A stretch of DNA of 64,000 nt from Sipunculus nudus (lineage: Eukaryota; Annelida; Sipuncula; Golfingiida; Sipunculidae): NCBI GenBank assembly GCA_026874595.1, contig CM049317.1:16417382-16481381 (forward strand), given 5' to 3'. Within the stretch, counting starts at the first letter, position 1, and each line of letters starts with the position of its first letter. The notes under the pieces were generated by a model. It was not told the origin of the DNA, made no database searches, and saw only the letters and a program-made list of their open reading frames with translations. The position numbers and the translations under genes are program-made. Positions 34,592 through 47,441 of the stretch are shown piece after piece.

Positions 34592-36397
34592 GATAGTGGT
34601 ACATCTTCATCTGAGAGAAAATAACCCTCCCATGGCAAACATGTCACCTTCAGTTGTTTGGAAATAGGTGTCTGTTGGTTTCCGGCGCGTGACTAACTCA
34701 TATCTATTTGAACTGCGCTTGTTCTGTAAATGACAGTCACGATACGAAAATAGTGGCTTTAAAATTATTATCCAATACTTTTCTTTTTTCAGTGTCTTAT
34801 TTCAATGAAAGTGCTATATAAGGTTTTATTGGCAGTAAGCGCCCTTTATCGGGATTTTCTTCCTTTCATTTAGGCTTTAACTTATTTTTACCATATGCAT
34901 AGATGAAGAACTAGTATTTATCGGTCTTTCTTATACACAATCAGCGACCGCTTAATGATAACCTTGTGACACATTCATCCGTAATACCTAGTCCAGATAT
35001 TGCATCTCTCACCGTTTTCTATTGTTTACATCGTCTTGTAAAAGGTATGCATTACCAGCAGTAGTGCTTCGCTTTGGCACGCAGAGATATGCGTTTGTCT
35101 GACTATCAATGACATTCTCTGTATAACTGTTGGTAACAGTGGTACTAATAAACGGTAAAGCGTATATCTTATTTCAAGAAAGTCATAAAAGGGATCAGCC
35201 TTTTTTAATGAGTATCATACTTCCGCATATTACACATCACTCTTTCTTTTAGGGATGAAATTGTTCAACATATTTTAATTTTGTTATATTTTGTTTTCAT
35301 TCATGCAGGATGTGTTAAATGATGAAAAAACAGGATACATACATAATCACGTATAACATAGGGGCGCGTGATCGACGAGGGACCAGTATTAACCAGAGCA
35401 CATAAAGTAAACCACAAGCTCTGCTAGAATTCAACATTGTCTACAGGCTCATGCCAAATTGACAATATAGTGATCGTCCCAGGGGATACACGGAACTCTG
35501 GGACATTTGACAGCCACCGTGCCTAATGCTCAAAAGTCATGTCAAAACCCATTAGAAAGAATACTAAATGAGTCCAAACCCTCGCCTGTGAAGTTATAGG
35601 TATTCAATGTGCGGAACCCTGGGCCAGCTGGGTACTGCAGACAGCAGAGGTTGAGTTGGTGCCCAGGTTGTCTACGTGAGTTCCTATCAGTGTCCAGGGG
35701 CCGTCCGCTTAAATTCTTATTGAGGCTATTTTTTTCAAAGACCGGGATACACGACACTACCTTTAACACACCTTCTATGCCATATCTAATGCACTGGTTT
35801 GCCAGTTCAAATACATATTGGTTCCAATCAATCAAACCTTCTTAAATTCATATCTATAGCATGTATGAACGGGGACGGTCTTGATAAAGGAAAAAAAATG
35901 ATTATTAATTTGAAGGTTGTTATTATGATTGTCACATATTTTCTTTGAAAGTGGTCAGTGATGGCAAGGGGTCTACAAAATCACGACATCTGCAAATGTC
36001 CGGACACACACATGAGCGGATGGTGAGTATATGCCTTTAAGAATAAATGTTGTTCCTTTGCAAATTATTTTGCACTGCTTAAAGGGGCCTCCTCCGTTGT
36101 CTGACATCTATTAATTAAAGACAGTCCTTTGAACCTTTAAAAAAAATAAGCCGGAAAACGGGGACCCCGATCCTTACAGACACTGTTCGTTTGGTTTATA
36201 TACATTTTTTTTAACATATGGGTCAATTTTTTACATCTTGGGGTATCTTGGTAATATTTGTTATATTTTGTTTACATTGTTCAGTATGTTAGCATAGCTG
36301 AATTAATTTATTAAGAAAGCATTGATTTCTTTTCATCTTAAATGAATTCTTATGTACTTTTTGTTGTTTTAAGTATCACTGTCATTCTATAATTCTC

Positions 36398-36409
36398 GGG
36401 GGGGGGGGG
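36398..36409. repeat. Poly-G tract, 12 G
   Basis: Positional counterpart of the 14-G run in S1 (27,846-27,859). Confidence 0.9.
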
Positions 36410-38029
36410 TTAAACTAAAGCGCCGTTTCCCGGCCTTTTCTTCACCGCTGTGATTCCAACCACCGCTAAGATTTAACCGCAAATAGATTCGCGTCTTGGA
36501 CTGCTTTCAGAGTACCTTCGATTTGCATTCCTGACTTATTCATTCCTCCCTAGCTTTCAAACACAATTCATTTTGAATTCTTTTGCACTCGCTAAACCTG
36601 GTTATGTAAAGGCAGGTGTCGCATGCGAAACCACAAAGACTAAAACAAAAACACGGACGCATTTATGTCACTTCCATAATGTAAACTAATTGAATGTAAG
36701 AAATATGCTCTCAATTTATAAAGCATCTTCCATTTGTGATGTAGTTAGGTCAATACTCATTGAACTTTATGTATGGGCATAGCGGAATATCAAAATATAT
36801 GAAACTAAAAATTGGTGCTTAACTTACGAAGTCTTTGTCACAGGTTGGCTTTACAAACAAGAAGAAATGCGCTCCGTATTACAATTGAATACGAACCCAC
36901 TGCCGGGATAAGCAATTCTCATAGTGCTCGAGAATCCTTGAGATAATGGTGAATCAGATAACCTGCAAACATCGATAGAGTTTTCCTAAAGTATTATCTT
37001 ATCCCCCATTCCGGTTAAATATAGTACATGTACTAGCAGACATATAGCCAAATTCAAAACAACCATTAAATTAACTAACAAACAACGCTAATACATATAC
37101 ATTACCCTTGTAGGACGTATAATCAATTTATTACAGATTTATCAGCTGCAGTGCGTGACCCTTAGGTCTGAAAGGGGTGTCTGTTATGACGTTTATTTAC
37201 ATGCACAAACACGATTTTATGTCCTATCCACACATCATCTATATTCCCTCTGACACTTTATCAACGAGGGCCACAGGAATCACAAGGAAGCTTGGACGAC
37301 AGAGTCTGTTTATCTCGCAGTTATCTCGCTGCCATCAATCAACATGGGAAAATCAGATTCTCGCAGTAAAGAACAGTTAAGGTGTTTAAGGTGATTGAGT
37401 TTTTCGCTGGCCTGGTGGCACCTGGGATCAGAAGATTACTGTAGATTCCACTTGCTCAAGCAACATTGGCAAATATTGAGAGATCAGTGCGACTAACCAA
37501 ATGTAAACGCACGGGTGTAATGTCATTGGAGCAATCAGTCTGCCTTGGGTACGAAGGGTTAAAAGAACTTATCTTAATGACAACTTATGACTTTGCTGTA
37601 CCCATCTCATAATTTCGGGTAGTTGGTACACAATATTAAGTTGATCGGTTCCTACAAAATACGGAATAATAAGAATAAGAATATTCTGTCTCCTACAAGG
37701 AGTATTTCTAAGGGATGGAACGTAGCTAGCCGGTGGCACAGTGTACTGAATGTGCATAAAGGTGCCTTCGTTAAAATGATGTGTTCGGCCTATTTTGTCT
37801 GTCTAGGATTGACTTAGATATACAGGGGCTAGGAATAATCCAGAAATTATAACCAGGCATCAGGATCTATCCAGATTTTGCAGTTTTGTCTGATGACGGT
37901 ATAACAGGGCATCTAAGCACAATCTTCGGCCAATGCCTTAATAATGGGCTGCTCCCTATCCCTTTAAAGCCTAGGGGCAAGCAAACACGTGTCAGTGTAG
38001 GGAATGAACCTGATGATATTGAAGTCCAC

Positions 38030-38520
38030 GGTCTCGTTACGTTCGAGGCACGTTATTCCTATGGTATTTCACGTTCATTCATGGAGCTGCCACGGCAATC
38101 ACTACGTTCTCCTACGGTAAAACGTAGCTTGCCGTAGAAGAACTTTGGTAGACCCCGTTCTCCCCAGTGCTTGCCACATTCTCGCTACAGTTCTGCTACT
38201 GTAATCTACGTTCTCCTACGGCAGTGTCACGGCAGCATCATTGTAACCACGTTCAGTCACGTTCCCTATGGTATCCTACGGCCATGGGCCACGATCTGGG
38301 GTAACAAGAGGAAATGTCGTTGTCCAGTTCCCAGGGTTTTACACGCCTAATCAGTTCTATCCAGATGCAACGGGGTGCACATTTCTGTGTCAGGGATCTC
38401 GTTCTGTCCCGTTCGTTTTGCACATTTCAAATAGAACGTGGAGCCCCCACGACCATTCACGTTCATTCGCCCCCCTACGGTGTCCCATGGTAAAGGCCAC
38501 GTCCTGCCAAGTCCTACAGT
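38030..38520. repeat. CpG-rich region with degenerate CACGTTC / CTACGG words
   Basis: Words such as CACGTTC, CTACGTTCTCCTACGG, CACGGCAG and CCATGG recur at irregular spacing over about 490 nt, in both orientations (for example ACGTAG next to CTACGG). The S3 counterpart is 50,215-50,735. The region is much richer in CpG than its surroundings. It looks like a decayed short-unit tandem repeat. Frames read through it are not supported. Confidence 0.6.
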
Positions 38521-39935
38521 AAGTGGTGAATCGTATACAGAAAGTGGCAAGTGTTTGGGTTAGTAATATCGACATGAAAGATACACAGTTTTTTTAAATA
38601 ATAATTATTATCTTCAAACGAAAAATGCAATGTTCAGCGGGGGAGGCTGCTCAATCAATGTGTACCAGATACCACTTTGCAATACCCCGAATGCGGAAAT
38701 ATAGGACGGCAATACAAATCGTCTATTGTACATGGCAACAGAACTAAGAACGCACATGATAGGAGAAGCAGAGAAAACCTTGTTTTTTTTTCTTTAAACT
38801 CCACAAACCAGGCTCTTGATTTTACTTTTTCAAAATTGTTCTGAAGGAAAAACGTTGTTAAACGAAACACGTAATACATTTCATGATAATATCATATGAT
38901 ATTTTAAATATATTGGCCTAATCATAATTGGAATCTGATTATAATCCAAATAATATTTCTAAATTTAATTCTAATAAAATAAGGGCAGAGGGAGTATACA
39001 GTAAGCAGTTTCAATCAAAATTCCTGCGAATACATATCATTCTTAAGTTAATTTCTGCCACATCGGTATATGTCTGAGAATTCTGTCCAGAAACGAGTAT
39101 TGCCTATTAAGACAATGGAAGCCGGGCGTGTTGCTGTCAGACTAATGAGTTCCCATTATGAAGAGGGGAACATGAACCTTTGCGTCTGTAGCTGGGTCAC
39201 AGGAAGAAGCCTGATTAGAATTTACCAGAGAGGGCTCCTCTATTTATGCGGACAGTCTAATGCAAGGTTAGGTTATATTGAAAAAAAACTATTAATTAAT
39301 ATAAATGAATAATGACCTATTTCTTTGGCCTAGATCGTACCAGAACTTTCAAGGAGAAAATGAGTGAAATTTCAACAAATTAATGGTTTTACCAAAATGC
39401 AATAATTCAGTTGGCATACAAATCAGTAACCATCCTTTATGTTGTTGGTTAGAGTAACTCTAATTTAATATTCAAGATATAGATACTAGCTTTTTAACGT
39501 GTTTAGTTTTTATAACGTATAAGATCACTGCAAAATATAAAAGGCCAGATGATATAAAAAAAGTCATCATGTTGATCTCAAAATGAACAACAGTGAATTA
39601 AAACAAAAAACTCAGTTCTTTGATAATTTTAAGAAGGCCTAAAAACCGTCATTCCCTTCTAAATTTGTCGACGCATCCCCTTGTCACCAAACTCTCTCCT
39701 CATTTACATCCTCACCTGGATGCTGAATTTTTTGTCGCATCTCGCTCCTGCACAAAACCCTGAAAGGTTTGTATCTCCCGGTTTCTTGAAATCGCTCATG
39801 GGGGCTGTTTTTATGGTACACATTGAAACCCCGGATGTCGGAGGTCGCATATCAAAATTATGGATAAACCGTTAGTTATGGAAGGCATGATTCAACTAAT
39901 GATACCTTAATTCCAAGGTCCTATAGAAAAGGCGG

Positions 39936-41519
39936 TTAGTTGATTTAATAAACGGGCTATTCTCATTTCCCATGAGGGACAGTCAGAAAACTAAAACTAA
40001 AAGTCGTATCAAATAATATCAAAACAATGGATCCATTTAAACGGTAATCTTTTTTTTATTTGAATTACTGTATAAACACAATGTGTGTCGTATTAAACCA
40101 TTCGAGTCATATTTTAAGTACGCAAGGTGAATCATAACATAAGTTACTGTGATGAAGGATAACATATTCCGTCAAAGATTTTATAAAAAAAAAATATTAG
40201 ACTGGTGTTACTATTAACCATTATATCGACGTGATACGCCTTGAAAAGAAAAGGCACAATGCATTTAGAAATGCTACTGCCGCATTGTTTGATGTAAATT
40301 AATCATTTTTTTGGAAATCGATACTCGAGATGCTGGTCTTTGAGATGTCTTTAGGCACAAGTCCTGATAAACTGCCCTGTAGGGTTTTTGTAATAAGACA
40401 AAGCAAGTTCGGGATAATACTAAAAATACATAAAGGTATGACAACGGAAAGGTTTGCTAGCTATCTGCTAGCTACCGTTTTCCATTCGAGAATGAATGTC
40501 ACATGAACAATGACACAGAATATATGTAGGCTTTCTACTCGGATTCATGGTAACAATTATTTCCATGGTTGCTTTTTTTCGATGATCTCTAGCAAATTAT
40601 ACCAATCAAGTACAAATTCCTATACAATACATATATGAAATATGAAAATAGGGAATAATTAGTTGCAGAATTACACAGGAATAAGAAAAAAATGCACTCT
40701 CTGCGGAAGTCGCCGAAGTCGACCAAACCAGCTGTTTGGTATAGGCTCACCTGAGCTTTGTTCTAGGCAAGCAAAAAAAGGAAAAGATTTAAAGTAACCA
40801 TGGATACACATAGGATGTGATGCAAAACCCAATGTAGAACCCAAAATTATCATATTCTTTTGCTCCAATCATATTATTTCCTACTATTTCTTGATATACT
40901 CTCTGCGTGCTACAGTGACGTAATTTTTTTCTATTTTTTACAAAGAATTAATTTAATGTTTGCTCGGTATTCACATATGTGTGCTTAGGATGTAGCTTTT
41001 TCATCAAGATCTCAACAACATTTCAAGGAATATCGAGTAAAATCTAGCCTCCATGAAAAATATACAATAATCAGCTTGTTCTCAGTAACTATGAAAAAAG
41101 TGACCTTTAATCTATGTAAGGAACAAATCAATTTTTTGCTCGCTTTCATTGAGGAAAGTGCCAACATGAGTTGTCTGAATGGTCTACATCCACAATCAGA
41201 TATTACGACTTATCCACAGTCGGCTTTGTATAACAAGGTATAATTTAAAACTGTAAAGTGCCAGACAACAAGAATAAATTTCGGTAATGTAAATAATATA
41301 GCAAGAAATAATGAAAACAATTAGATTTCTCCCCACACTGTGACATGGACAAAAGGTTATTGAACTTGAATAATTGTTGTAATAATCAACAATAATTATT
41401 TTTCCTAGTAATAACATTTTGAATATGAGTATCTTCATCTGGAAGTTAAGGTTGGATATGGAAGATTACTGCTAATATCTAATCACTGTTTAAGTTTCCC
41501 GTTTGTTAACATGTGTCTT
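39936..41519. other. Non-coding, nothing recognised
   Basis: AT-rich sequence. A small palindrome (gctagctatctgctagc near 40,454-40,470) is the only structure noted. Confidence 0.5.
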
Positions 41520-41990
41520 TTTCAGTTCTTTCACTTCTGAAATAAAATTTTCCTATATCAGTTCCTGTTCACATAGTTCATTTTCAATAAATACTTTTTT
41601 ATTAAGACTGCATGATGTGTTGAATGATGTTGATTATAATTGAAAGAGTAAGGAAATTAATTGTGATGCGTAAAAAAAATTTGATTAAGAATAAGATTTC
41701 GTTCAAGTTAGTAATTTCGTCATATTGTTATAAAAAGGAATTCCTCTCCAGTACATAAATTACATTGTTTTCCAAATGTATAATAGAATCATTCCATTGC
41801 CTTCTTTTATAAATGTACGATTAAAAAACAAGGAGTTATAATGAACAGCCAGTGTAATTAAGTGTAAAGCCTAACATTTCTTAATGTGAAATATAAACCA
41901 TTGTTGTAATGTAATTACAGAAACGGAAGACAATGTCGCATTATTAACTTTGCTACGCAAGTGAAGGATTTATGTTTAATATTTTGAATG
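41520..41990 (+). repeat. Repeat family B, copy (B1 then B2)
   Basis: B1 (41,525-41,680) is partial and includes atatcagttcctgtt and ttttcaataaatac. B2 (41,705-41,990) includes tcctctccagtacataaat and cattattaactttgctacgc. The order is the same as at 21.6-22.3 kb. Confidence 0.75.
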
Positions 41991-41999
41991 TATTCGAAG

Positions 42000-42015
42000 C
42001 CCCCCCCCCCCCCCC
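42000..42015. repeat. Poly-C tract, 16 C
   Basis: Sixteen cytosines run directly into an A-rich stretch. Confidence 0.9.
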
Positions 42016-42284
42016 AAAAAAAAGAAGAAAATGTGTAAATTAAATCCACTTTTTTTTCAATTGAATACCAAGCCATATTAATTCTCACATGGTGTTGATA
42101 ACAACCAATTTGTATAATTTATGTTTATCCAAACTAGAGATCTGCAATCTAGGGAAAGGCCTCTGGCATGTAGAGATGTCTCCAATCGGTGTATGCATAT
42201 ACCTGTTCGACCCATACTTTCAGGTTAATTCTTGCTTTAATGACAGTTGGGAATATTGTGAATTTTACTTCATGGCGTTCCGGA

Positions 42285-42770
42285 ATCCTGATCATGTGCC
42301 GGATCCTCACCATAATCTAACCTTTCCTTCATTTGCATATTCCCGAAATACCCTCAAAATTGCAAGAGATTCTGTTCATATTTCCATGAATTATATTGTT
42401 AACAAAGACACACACATAAACAGGAATGAAGGCATACCCTCCTGGCGGGGGCAACAAGAGAAATGTATCCATTGGCACAGAATCAAATATTATCTATTTT
42501 TTTACGGGAAATATTAACTCTCTTGGTAATTAATGGCTGCTCGAGGCAAATGTTACAGCATTCAGGGCATTGAAAATGAAGGAATTTCGACTGACAGAAG
42601 ACAAGGGAAACATAGTACTAACAAACGAGTTTGGGGTCACGGGGGATTGAACCAAACAGATTACAGCTATACAGACTGGACACACGCCATTTGCTCGTTT
42701 CCTTCAAAACTATGAAAAGGTTACCCAGATTGCTGACTATCTAAATATTCGAATATTCCCAACTTGAAAC
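42285..42770 (+). repeat. Repeat family A, copy 3
   Basis: It is collinear with 18,795-19,270 and 20,312-20,590. Landmarks are a CA-rich stretch near 42,408, gcacagaatcaaatattatc, ggtcacgggggattgaacc and cccagattgctgac. The minus strand carries GGTTCAATCCCCC (42,641-42,653), which resembles a box B, with a box-A-like TGGCGTGTGTC about 40 nt before it. A tRNA-related origin for the family is possible but unproven. Confidence 0.8.
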
Positions 42771-43619
42771 ATTGAGTTATTACCTAACCATTCTTGTCTC
42801 CTCTCTTTTGATCTAATTGTTTTTAAAGTCTTCGTCAATCCTTCGGTAGGGTCTAATTCTCATTGGAACATTTGATTTTTTTTCTCCAATTAATCATGCA
42901 GAGATACACCAATAGAACCGATAGCACCGATGCAAGCATAAGAGATAATTAAAAAGCTAATTCAGCAACACCGAATACTGTTTTTATATATATAATATAT
43001 ACATTTCAGATATATACTTTATGTATGATTAAATTTATTGAATAAATGTTACATACATTATATGACTTTATTGAAATAAACACTCTGTTCTTAGACTTCA
43101 GATTTATTTATTTTCTTTTAGAATTCGAACAATTTATTTCTAAGCACTATGTATTGGAGGTTATTCATGAAATATGCATTTTTGCTTACTATGTATTTGA
43201 AGATTCTCTATTTAGATATTGAATATTTTTAATGCACAAAGAATGCTTATAATGTTAGATAGGGAAGATATACGTGATAAAATAAGTGTTTCGCCATATT
43301 AAATATTTGATATATTATATATAAAATATGTCGTGAAAATCAAATAAAACAGAAACATACACTGTGCAAAAACAAATTTATATAAAATTTATTTTATAAA
43401 GGAAAAAGGTAAAGGTAAAGGGTTTACAGTCGATTATCAATGAACATGTCATTCTCATCCGATTTTAAACTTTGCTTTCCTATTCTTTCGGGCCTGTTCA
43501 TTCTTGTAGCTTTCTTGATCCCCTGCTCAGCATTTAACCCAAGCAGCCATGACAGGGCCTGGAAGGTTATTCATTTCCTGGGTCGATCGAGAAATGTTGT
43601 GGTAAAAACTTCGGCTAGG
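42771..43619. other. Non-coding, nothing recognised
   Basis: AT-rich sequence with short TA runs near 42,985-43,010. Confidence 0.5.
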
Positions 43620-43712
43620 AGTCTTAGCGCAGACGGCGTTCAGATTGATACGCGAACCCACAACCTTGCGGTCTGAAGTCGTGCGCACTAACCATCACGC
43701 CACAACGCTGTT
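43620..43712 (-). repeat. tRNA-derived SINE head
   Basis: On the minus strand box A is GGCGTGATGGTTA (starting at 43,701) and a box-B-like GGGTTCGCG starts at 43,660, about 41 nt later, a normal tRNA promoter spacing. The intervening sequence has gcgcacgacttcagaccgc at the anticodon-arm position. The element tail probably continues to lower coordinates. It lies directly upstream of the third LTR. Confidence 0.65.
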
Positions 43713-43798
43713 GACACTCTGACTCCTGTTTGGCTCAAACCCTGCGTGTTGCTATGCTACAGCGTTCCTTATTCTAGCTGGCCGGGTGCGACCCACGT

Positions 43799-44428
43799 GT
43801 AAACACAGGGGTCATGCTAGTCTGGAGTCTTCTCGCCTGGCCAAGCGGGGCCGGCCCACGGGGGAATCCTGATATGTAGAAACACAGCGTTTTTTTTTTG
43901 TTCTAGAGGTTTCCTGTAACGTGTGTACTGTGTATCATGTTAGGTTCTTTAGATTGTTCAGGAAATGGAATGTTCTCGACTAAGGATGAGAAGTTATAAA
44001 TAAGGGGCTGTGTTTTAGAGCCGAGAGAGAGGAGAGAAATATTCCAGCGAGCACAGAAGAGTGTAAGTCAGTTGTGGGCCTTTTCCGATAAGTGCAGCAG
44101 TTATAGATTTTCTTCTAAATTTGCGACGGATCTTATATAGTCTTTAGTTTGCATCGGGATTATAACAGGAACTTCACTTTTGGATTACAGTGGATTGATT
44201 TTGTGAATGAACTGGACTGTTGTTCTCTGAGAAGATTTATGTGAACTGTTCATCTGGGTTGTACGTTATAAAAGACTTGCTATCGCTGTAACAGTGGTGT
44301 TTTCCAGGTAATGTACACTTTATTTATATACTTGTATTGATTTACGGTTGTACCGCTGTTATACTGTGAAGTTGTATTGATTTAGTGAACTGTAATCTTA
44401 GGGTTGTTTAAGAATTTATTATAAATAG
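43799..44428 (+). mobile_element. Gypsy-type LTR, 3'-truncated (solo)
   Basis: Related to the LTR at 20,819-21,513 through a ctcgcctggcc block, aacacagcg, acgtgtgta, the TATA box region and tactgtgaagttgtattgat near the end. The left end (tgtaaacac) is a guess. Similarity stops at about 44,428, after R and before U5. No internal element sequence follows. Confidence 0.7.
43995..44002 (+). promoter_or_regulatory. LTR TATA box
   Basis: TATAAATA is at the same place as in the first LTR (20,988-20,995), followed in both by a G-rich stretch and an agagccg word. Confidence 0.55.
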
Positions 44429-44695
44429 CTGCTCCCATGGAAAATCTACGGCTCTATCTGATGCATATTTTTGTAATAAGCTGATAGGAAATAAACGAAG
44501 CATATTTTAATCCCAAGGTTTTTTCAGGAACTTTAGTCACGTTTCACTTATATGATAAAAAAAGATTACTTCTGCTAGAATTTTTCCAGGAAACCCTCCC
44601 CAAAATATTAACATAGGAAAAAAAATTATTCTATTCCAGAGATCACATTTTTCCCCCGATAAACAGAGATTGGGGACCCTTAGAAGTGTGTGCAA

Positions 44696-44709
44696 CCCCC
44701 CCCCCCCCC
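44696..44709. repeat. Poly-C tract, 14 C
   Basis: Fourteen consecutive cytosines, just before the first unit of the local duplication. Confidence 0.9.
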
Positions 44710-44732
44710 TCTACGGGCTTCCTTTTGAAAAG

Positions 44733-45520
44733 AAAAACTTTTCAACAACCCATAAATCGGCTGAACTATTAAAACCATGGTTATCTTGGAAAGATACATC
44801 TGAATGTAAAAAATCAACATACCTGTAAGCCTATAAAATGGTGATCGTGTAAAGGGTCTCAGTTTAACAGGCAATATAACGGAAATGGGGTTCAGTGGGG
44901 ATTACAGGTCGCCTCCTGAAAAAGCGAGACAGACGAAAAATGTTTTGCTGAACATTTGTAGAGGGTTAGGGTAAATAATAATCCATTTCATTTTGGGCGT
45001 GATAAGAATCCCTACAATATATATTTTCTTATAAACATTTATGACAAGGGACCATTCTTTTGTCCCCGTGTGGATGCCGCCCATTTGTATTTATTTAATC
45101 TGTCACTCGCAAGGTGATCTCGTGTTACTTAAGTATGACAGTGTTCACACATAAACGCATACACGTGAACATGACTGATATTAGGGAGATTCTGATGGAG
45201 GTCTGTACGCTCTGACTACAGATTGTAGTTTTTCATCAATATAAAGATGTACTGGTGATATTTTTTTCATGTTTCACCGTCCCTACAGACAACAGATCTT
45301 AACAAATATTTGTGAACTCCCCCCGACCCTCCCCCTCCCCCCTTCACCCCACAACCGAATGATAATTATGTTGTTGGGCTACTTTTTGGAAAAAAAAAAA
45401 AACTTCATAAAACACGACTTGACTGAACTTTTAAAATCATGGTTTCATGGAAAGATATTTTTGAATGTAGAAAAATCAACATTACTGTACCCTATAAAAA
45501 ATTTGTCAAACGGTAGTCAC
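44733..45520 (+). repeat. Local duplication, units about 660 bp apart
   Basis: The stretch 44,733-44,860 is similar to 45,392-45,520. Shared order: an A-rich block, tgaact, ttaaaa followed by catggtt, ggaaagata, tgaatgta, aaatcaacat and cctataaaa. Both are preceded by C-rich tracts (44,696 and 45,320-45,340). The sequence between them shows no gene. Confidence 0.65.
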
Positions 45521-45774
45521 ATCACTGGACTCAGTGCCCAGTGCTGACCAAACTGAAAAGCCCTCGCATTAAAAGCGGAGTCATGTGGTCTTTGGATTAC
45601 AAACCTTTACTTCCTTTTGAGAGAGAAAATTCCTTTAGAGGCATTACATTGGATATCGGGGATCAATGGGGATTATAGTGAACCCGCGTGACCGCGTATT
45701 GCACGGAAATGCCTTTTGGGCAGGACATGCGCTCTGGCCACGGTCTTAACCGGCCAGTAAAAATACCCGAGGCG

Positions 45775-45776
<2 letters not shown>
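45521..45776. other. Non-coding, nothing recognised
   Basis: No coding signal. It is slightly GC-richer before the TA tract. Confidence 0.5.

Positions 45777-45847
<71 letters not shown>
45777..45847. repeat. (TA)n microsatellite
   Basis: About 71 nt of perfect TA, the longest perfect TA run in the window. Confidence 0.95.
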
Positions 45848-45850
<3 letters not shown>

Positions 45851-46239
45851 TTTTAGATTTTTTTCTGGTGTAGAATATGCACCTGACTTAATGTAACACA
45901 TTCATTTGGTACATAATTGTATTTCAATTGTTAAATGTTGATGTTGTTTCATTATATAACGTGATATTATCAGTTATTTAATGAGCTTATGACAACTATG
46001 GATCTAAGAACCTATGGCCCTTAATTTCTGAATAAAGTATTCTATTATTATAGATCATGGGACAGTGGGGTAATTGTGCACCCCTTTGTGATTTACTTAA
46101 CTGGGTATTTTCATGTAGCCCTAGGAAAAAAAATCAGAAAATTGATGTTGCCAGCCAAAAAAAACCTGGCGTGGAATATACCCCCGATGGACTTTTTAAC
46201 CACGCCTCCTTTTACAGCCGGAGGCAGAGTTATATTATA
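45848..46239. other. Non-coding; small hairpin
   Basis: No gene seen. A perfect 6-bp stem (gcctcc / ggaggc, about 46,204-46,225) is the only visible structure. Confidence 0.4.
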
Positions 46240-46884
46240 TTTGAGATGGTTAAACGAGTATTATATTTCCGAACATCACACATTCTTTCCCCTTGAAACG
46301 AAATTGTTCAACATATTATATAATTTGTTGGCATCTGATCGTAACGGATGAAATCCAGTTGTTCAATCATAACTAGCAGAAGAGCCATTACTAAAAGAAA
46401 TAGGTAAAAGACTATCTTCTGAAAAAATCATAGAAATAGGTAGTGAATAAAGGAAATTACGTTGAGGACCAGAAGGTTTCATAGCAAATTAATTAGGTCT
46501 TTTCCAGGCGGATCGAAAGGGGGATAGGTGGAGGATTGAAACCCACGGCCCAAATCGACCTTGCATGTTATATTTGGTACTTATTTTCCAGAAACTGAAT
46601 ATCTGCTAAGAAAATTGAATTATTACAGTTTCTTTTTTTAAATTTGAATTTATTAGTCATATTTACATTAAGTTTCATTACCAATTACTTTCCTCTGCAG
46701 GTAATAAATTATACATGGAAAGATATATGACTTGGCAACGTGATTTCCCAATTGTCATATAACATCTATATACTAAAAAAAGTGAAGATAATGATTCATG
46801 CATGCATCTAAAAAATGATTAAAATATGTATATTTTCTCTTGTTTGGGTCTTAGCATGTTTTAAAATGTAAAAAAAGGTATAAA

Positions 46885-46897
46885 TATATATATACAT

Positions 46898-46957
<60 letters not shown>
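46885..46957. repeat. TA / CA / TA compound microsatellite
   Basis: TA dinucleotides pass into about 22 nt of CA and back to TA. S1 has a pure TA tract in the same place. Confidence 0.95.
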
Positions 46958-46959
<2 letters not shown>

Positions 46960-47370
46960 TTTGTCAAACTGGGGCACCTCTCATTCTGTAAATTCTGGCT
47001 ATCCCCTACATTTTCTAATCACACACATCCCACGCCCGTCTTTATTGTTCATTAGTGAGAGGGTTCAACGGGTTGTGCTTGCCAACAAATTTCTAATGAT
47101 GAACTTGGAGACAGCAGCGAGAGCTGGAACAAAGAGAAGGACTCAACGTTTCTGCTGTAATATAATTAATGAATTCGCAATATGCCCCGCTCCCATTGTT
47201 CAGAGGACGCGTTTGAATCCCAATACTTATTTGAGCTGGCACACCGCAAGGACCTGACCTCTGGATTAAAGAAGACATATAATTAAGGTGATTTGTCAGG
47301 AAGCTAAAGGCCATGAACTCATTGCGGGTTATGTATAGGATTGTAACCTATTACCCCAGGCAAGCCAGGT

Positions 47371-47441
47371 GGTCAGGTAGATAGAGGGTCTGGCTGCTTT
47401 ACCGTGTTATTGGGAGGCGTAGGAACGATTCTGTCAGCGGC
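47371..47441 (+). repeat. Decayed tRNA-like head within S3 segment b
   Basis: It corresponds to 25,228-25,300 in S1. The D-arm-like stretch and ggtctggctgc are kept, but box B is destroyed (taggaacgattc). Confidence 0.4.

Larger units (their letters stand above)
34245..39935 (+). repeat. Large duplicated block, copy S2
   Basis: S2 carries segments a (34,245-35,265), c (35,300-35,578), d (35,580-36,150), e (36,260-36,745) and f (36,840-39,935), but lacks segment b, which is present in S1 and S3. Segment f is shared only with S3 (48,680-52,092), for example through agggccacaggaatcacaag-like and gcatatcaaaattatggata words. No intact gene is seen. The mosaic of shared and missing segments suggests the three blocks were once one longer unit. 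Confidence 0.85.

Noticed and set aside
42089-42517. 142-codon open frame on the plus strand
   Set aside because: Its second half lies inside repeat family A, whose other copies do not keep the frame open.
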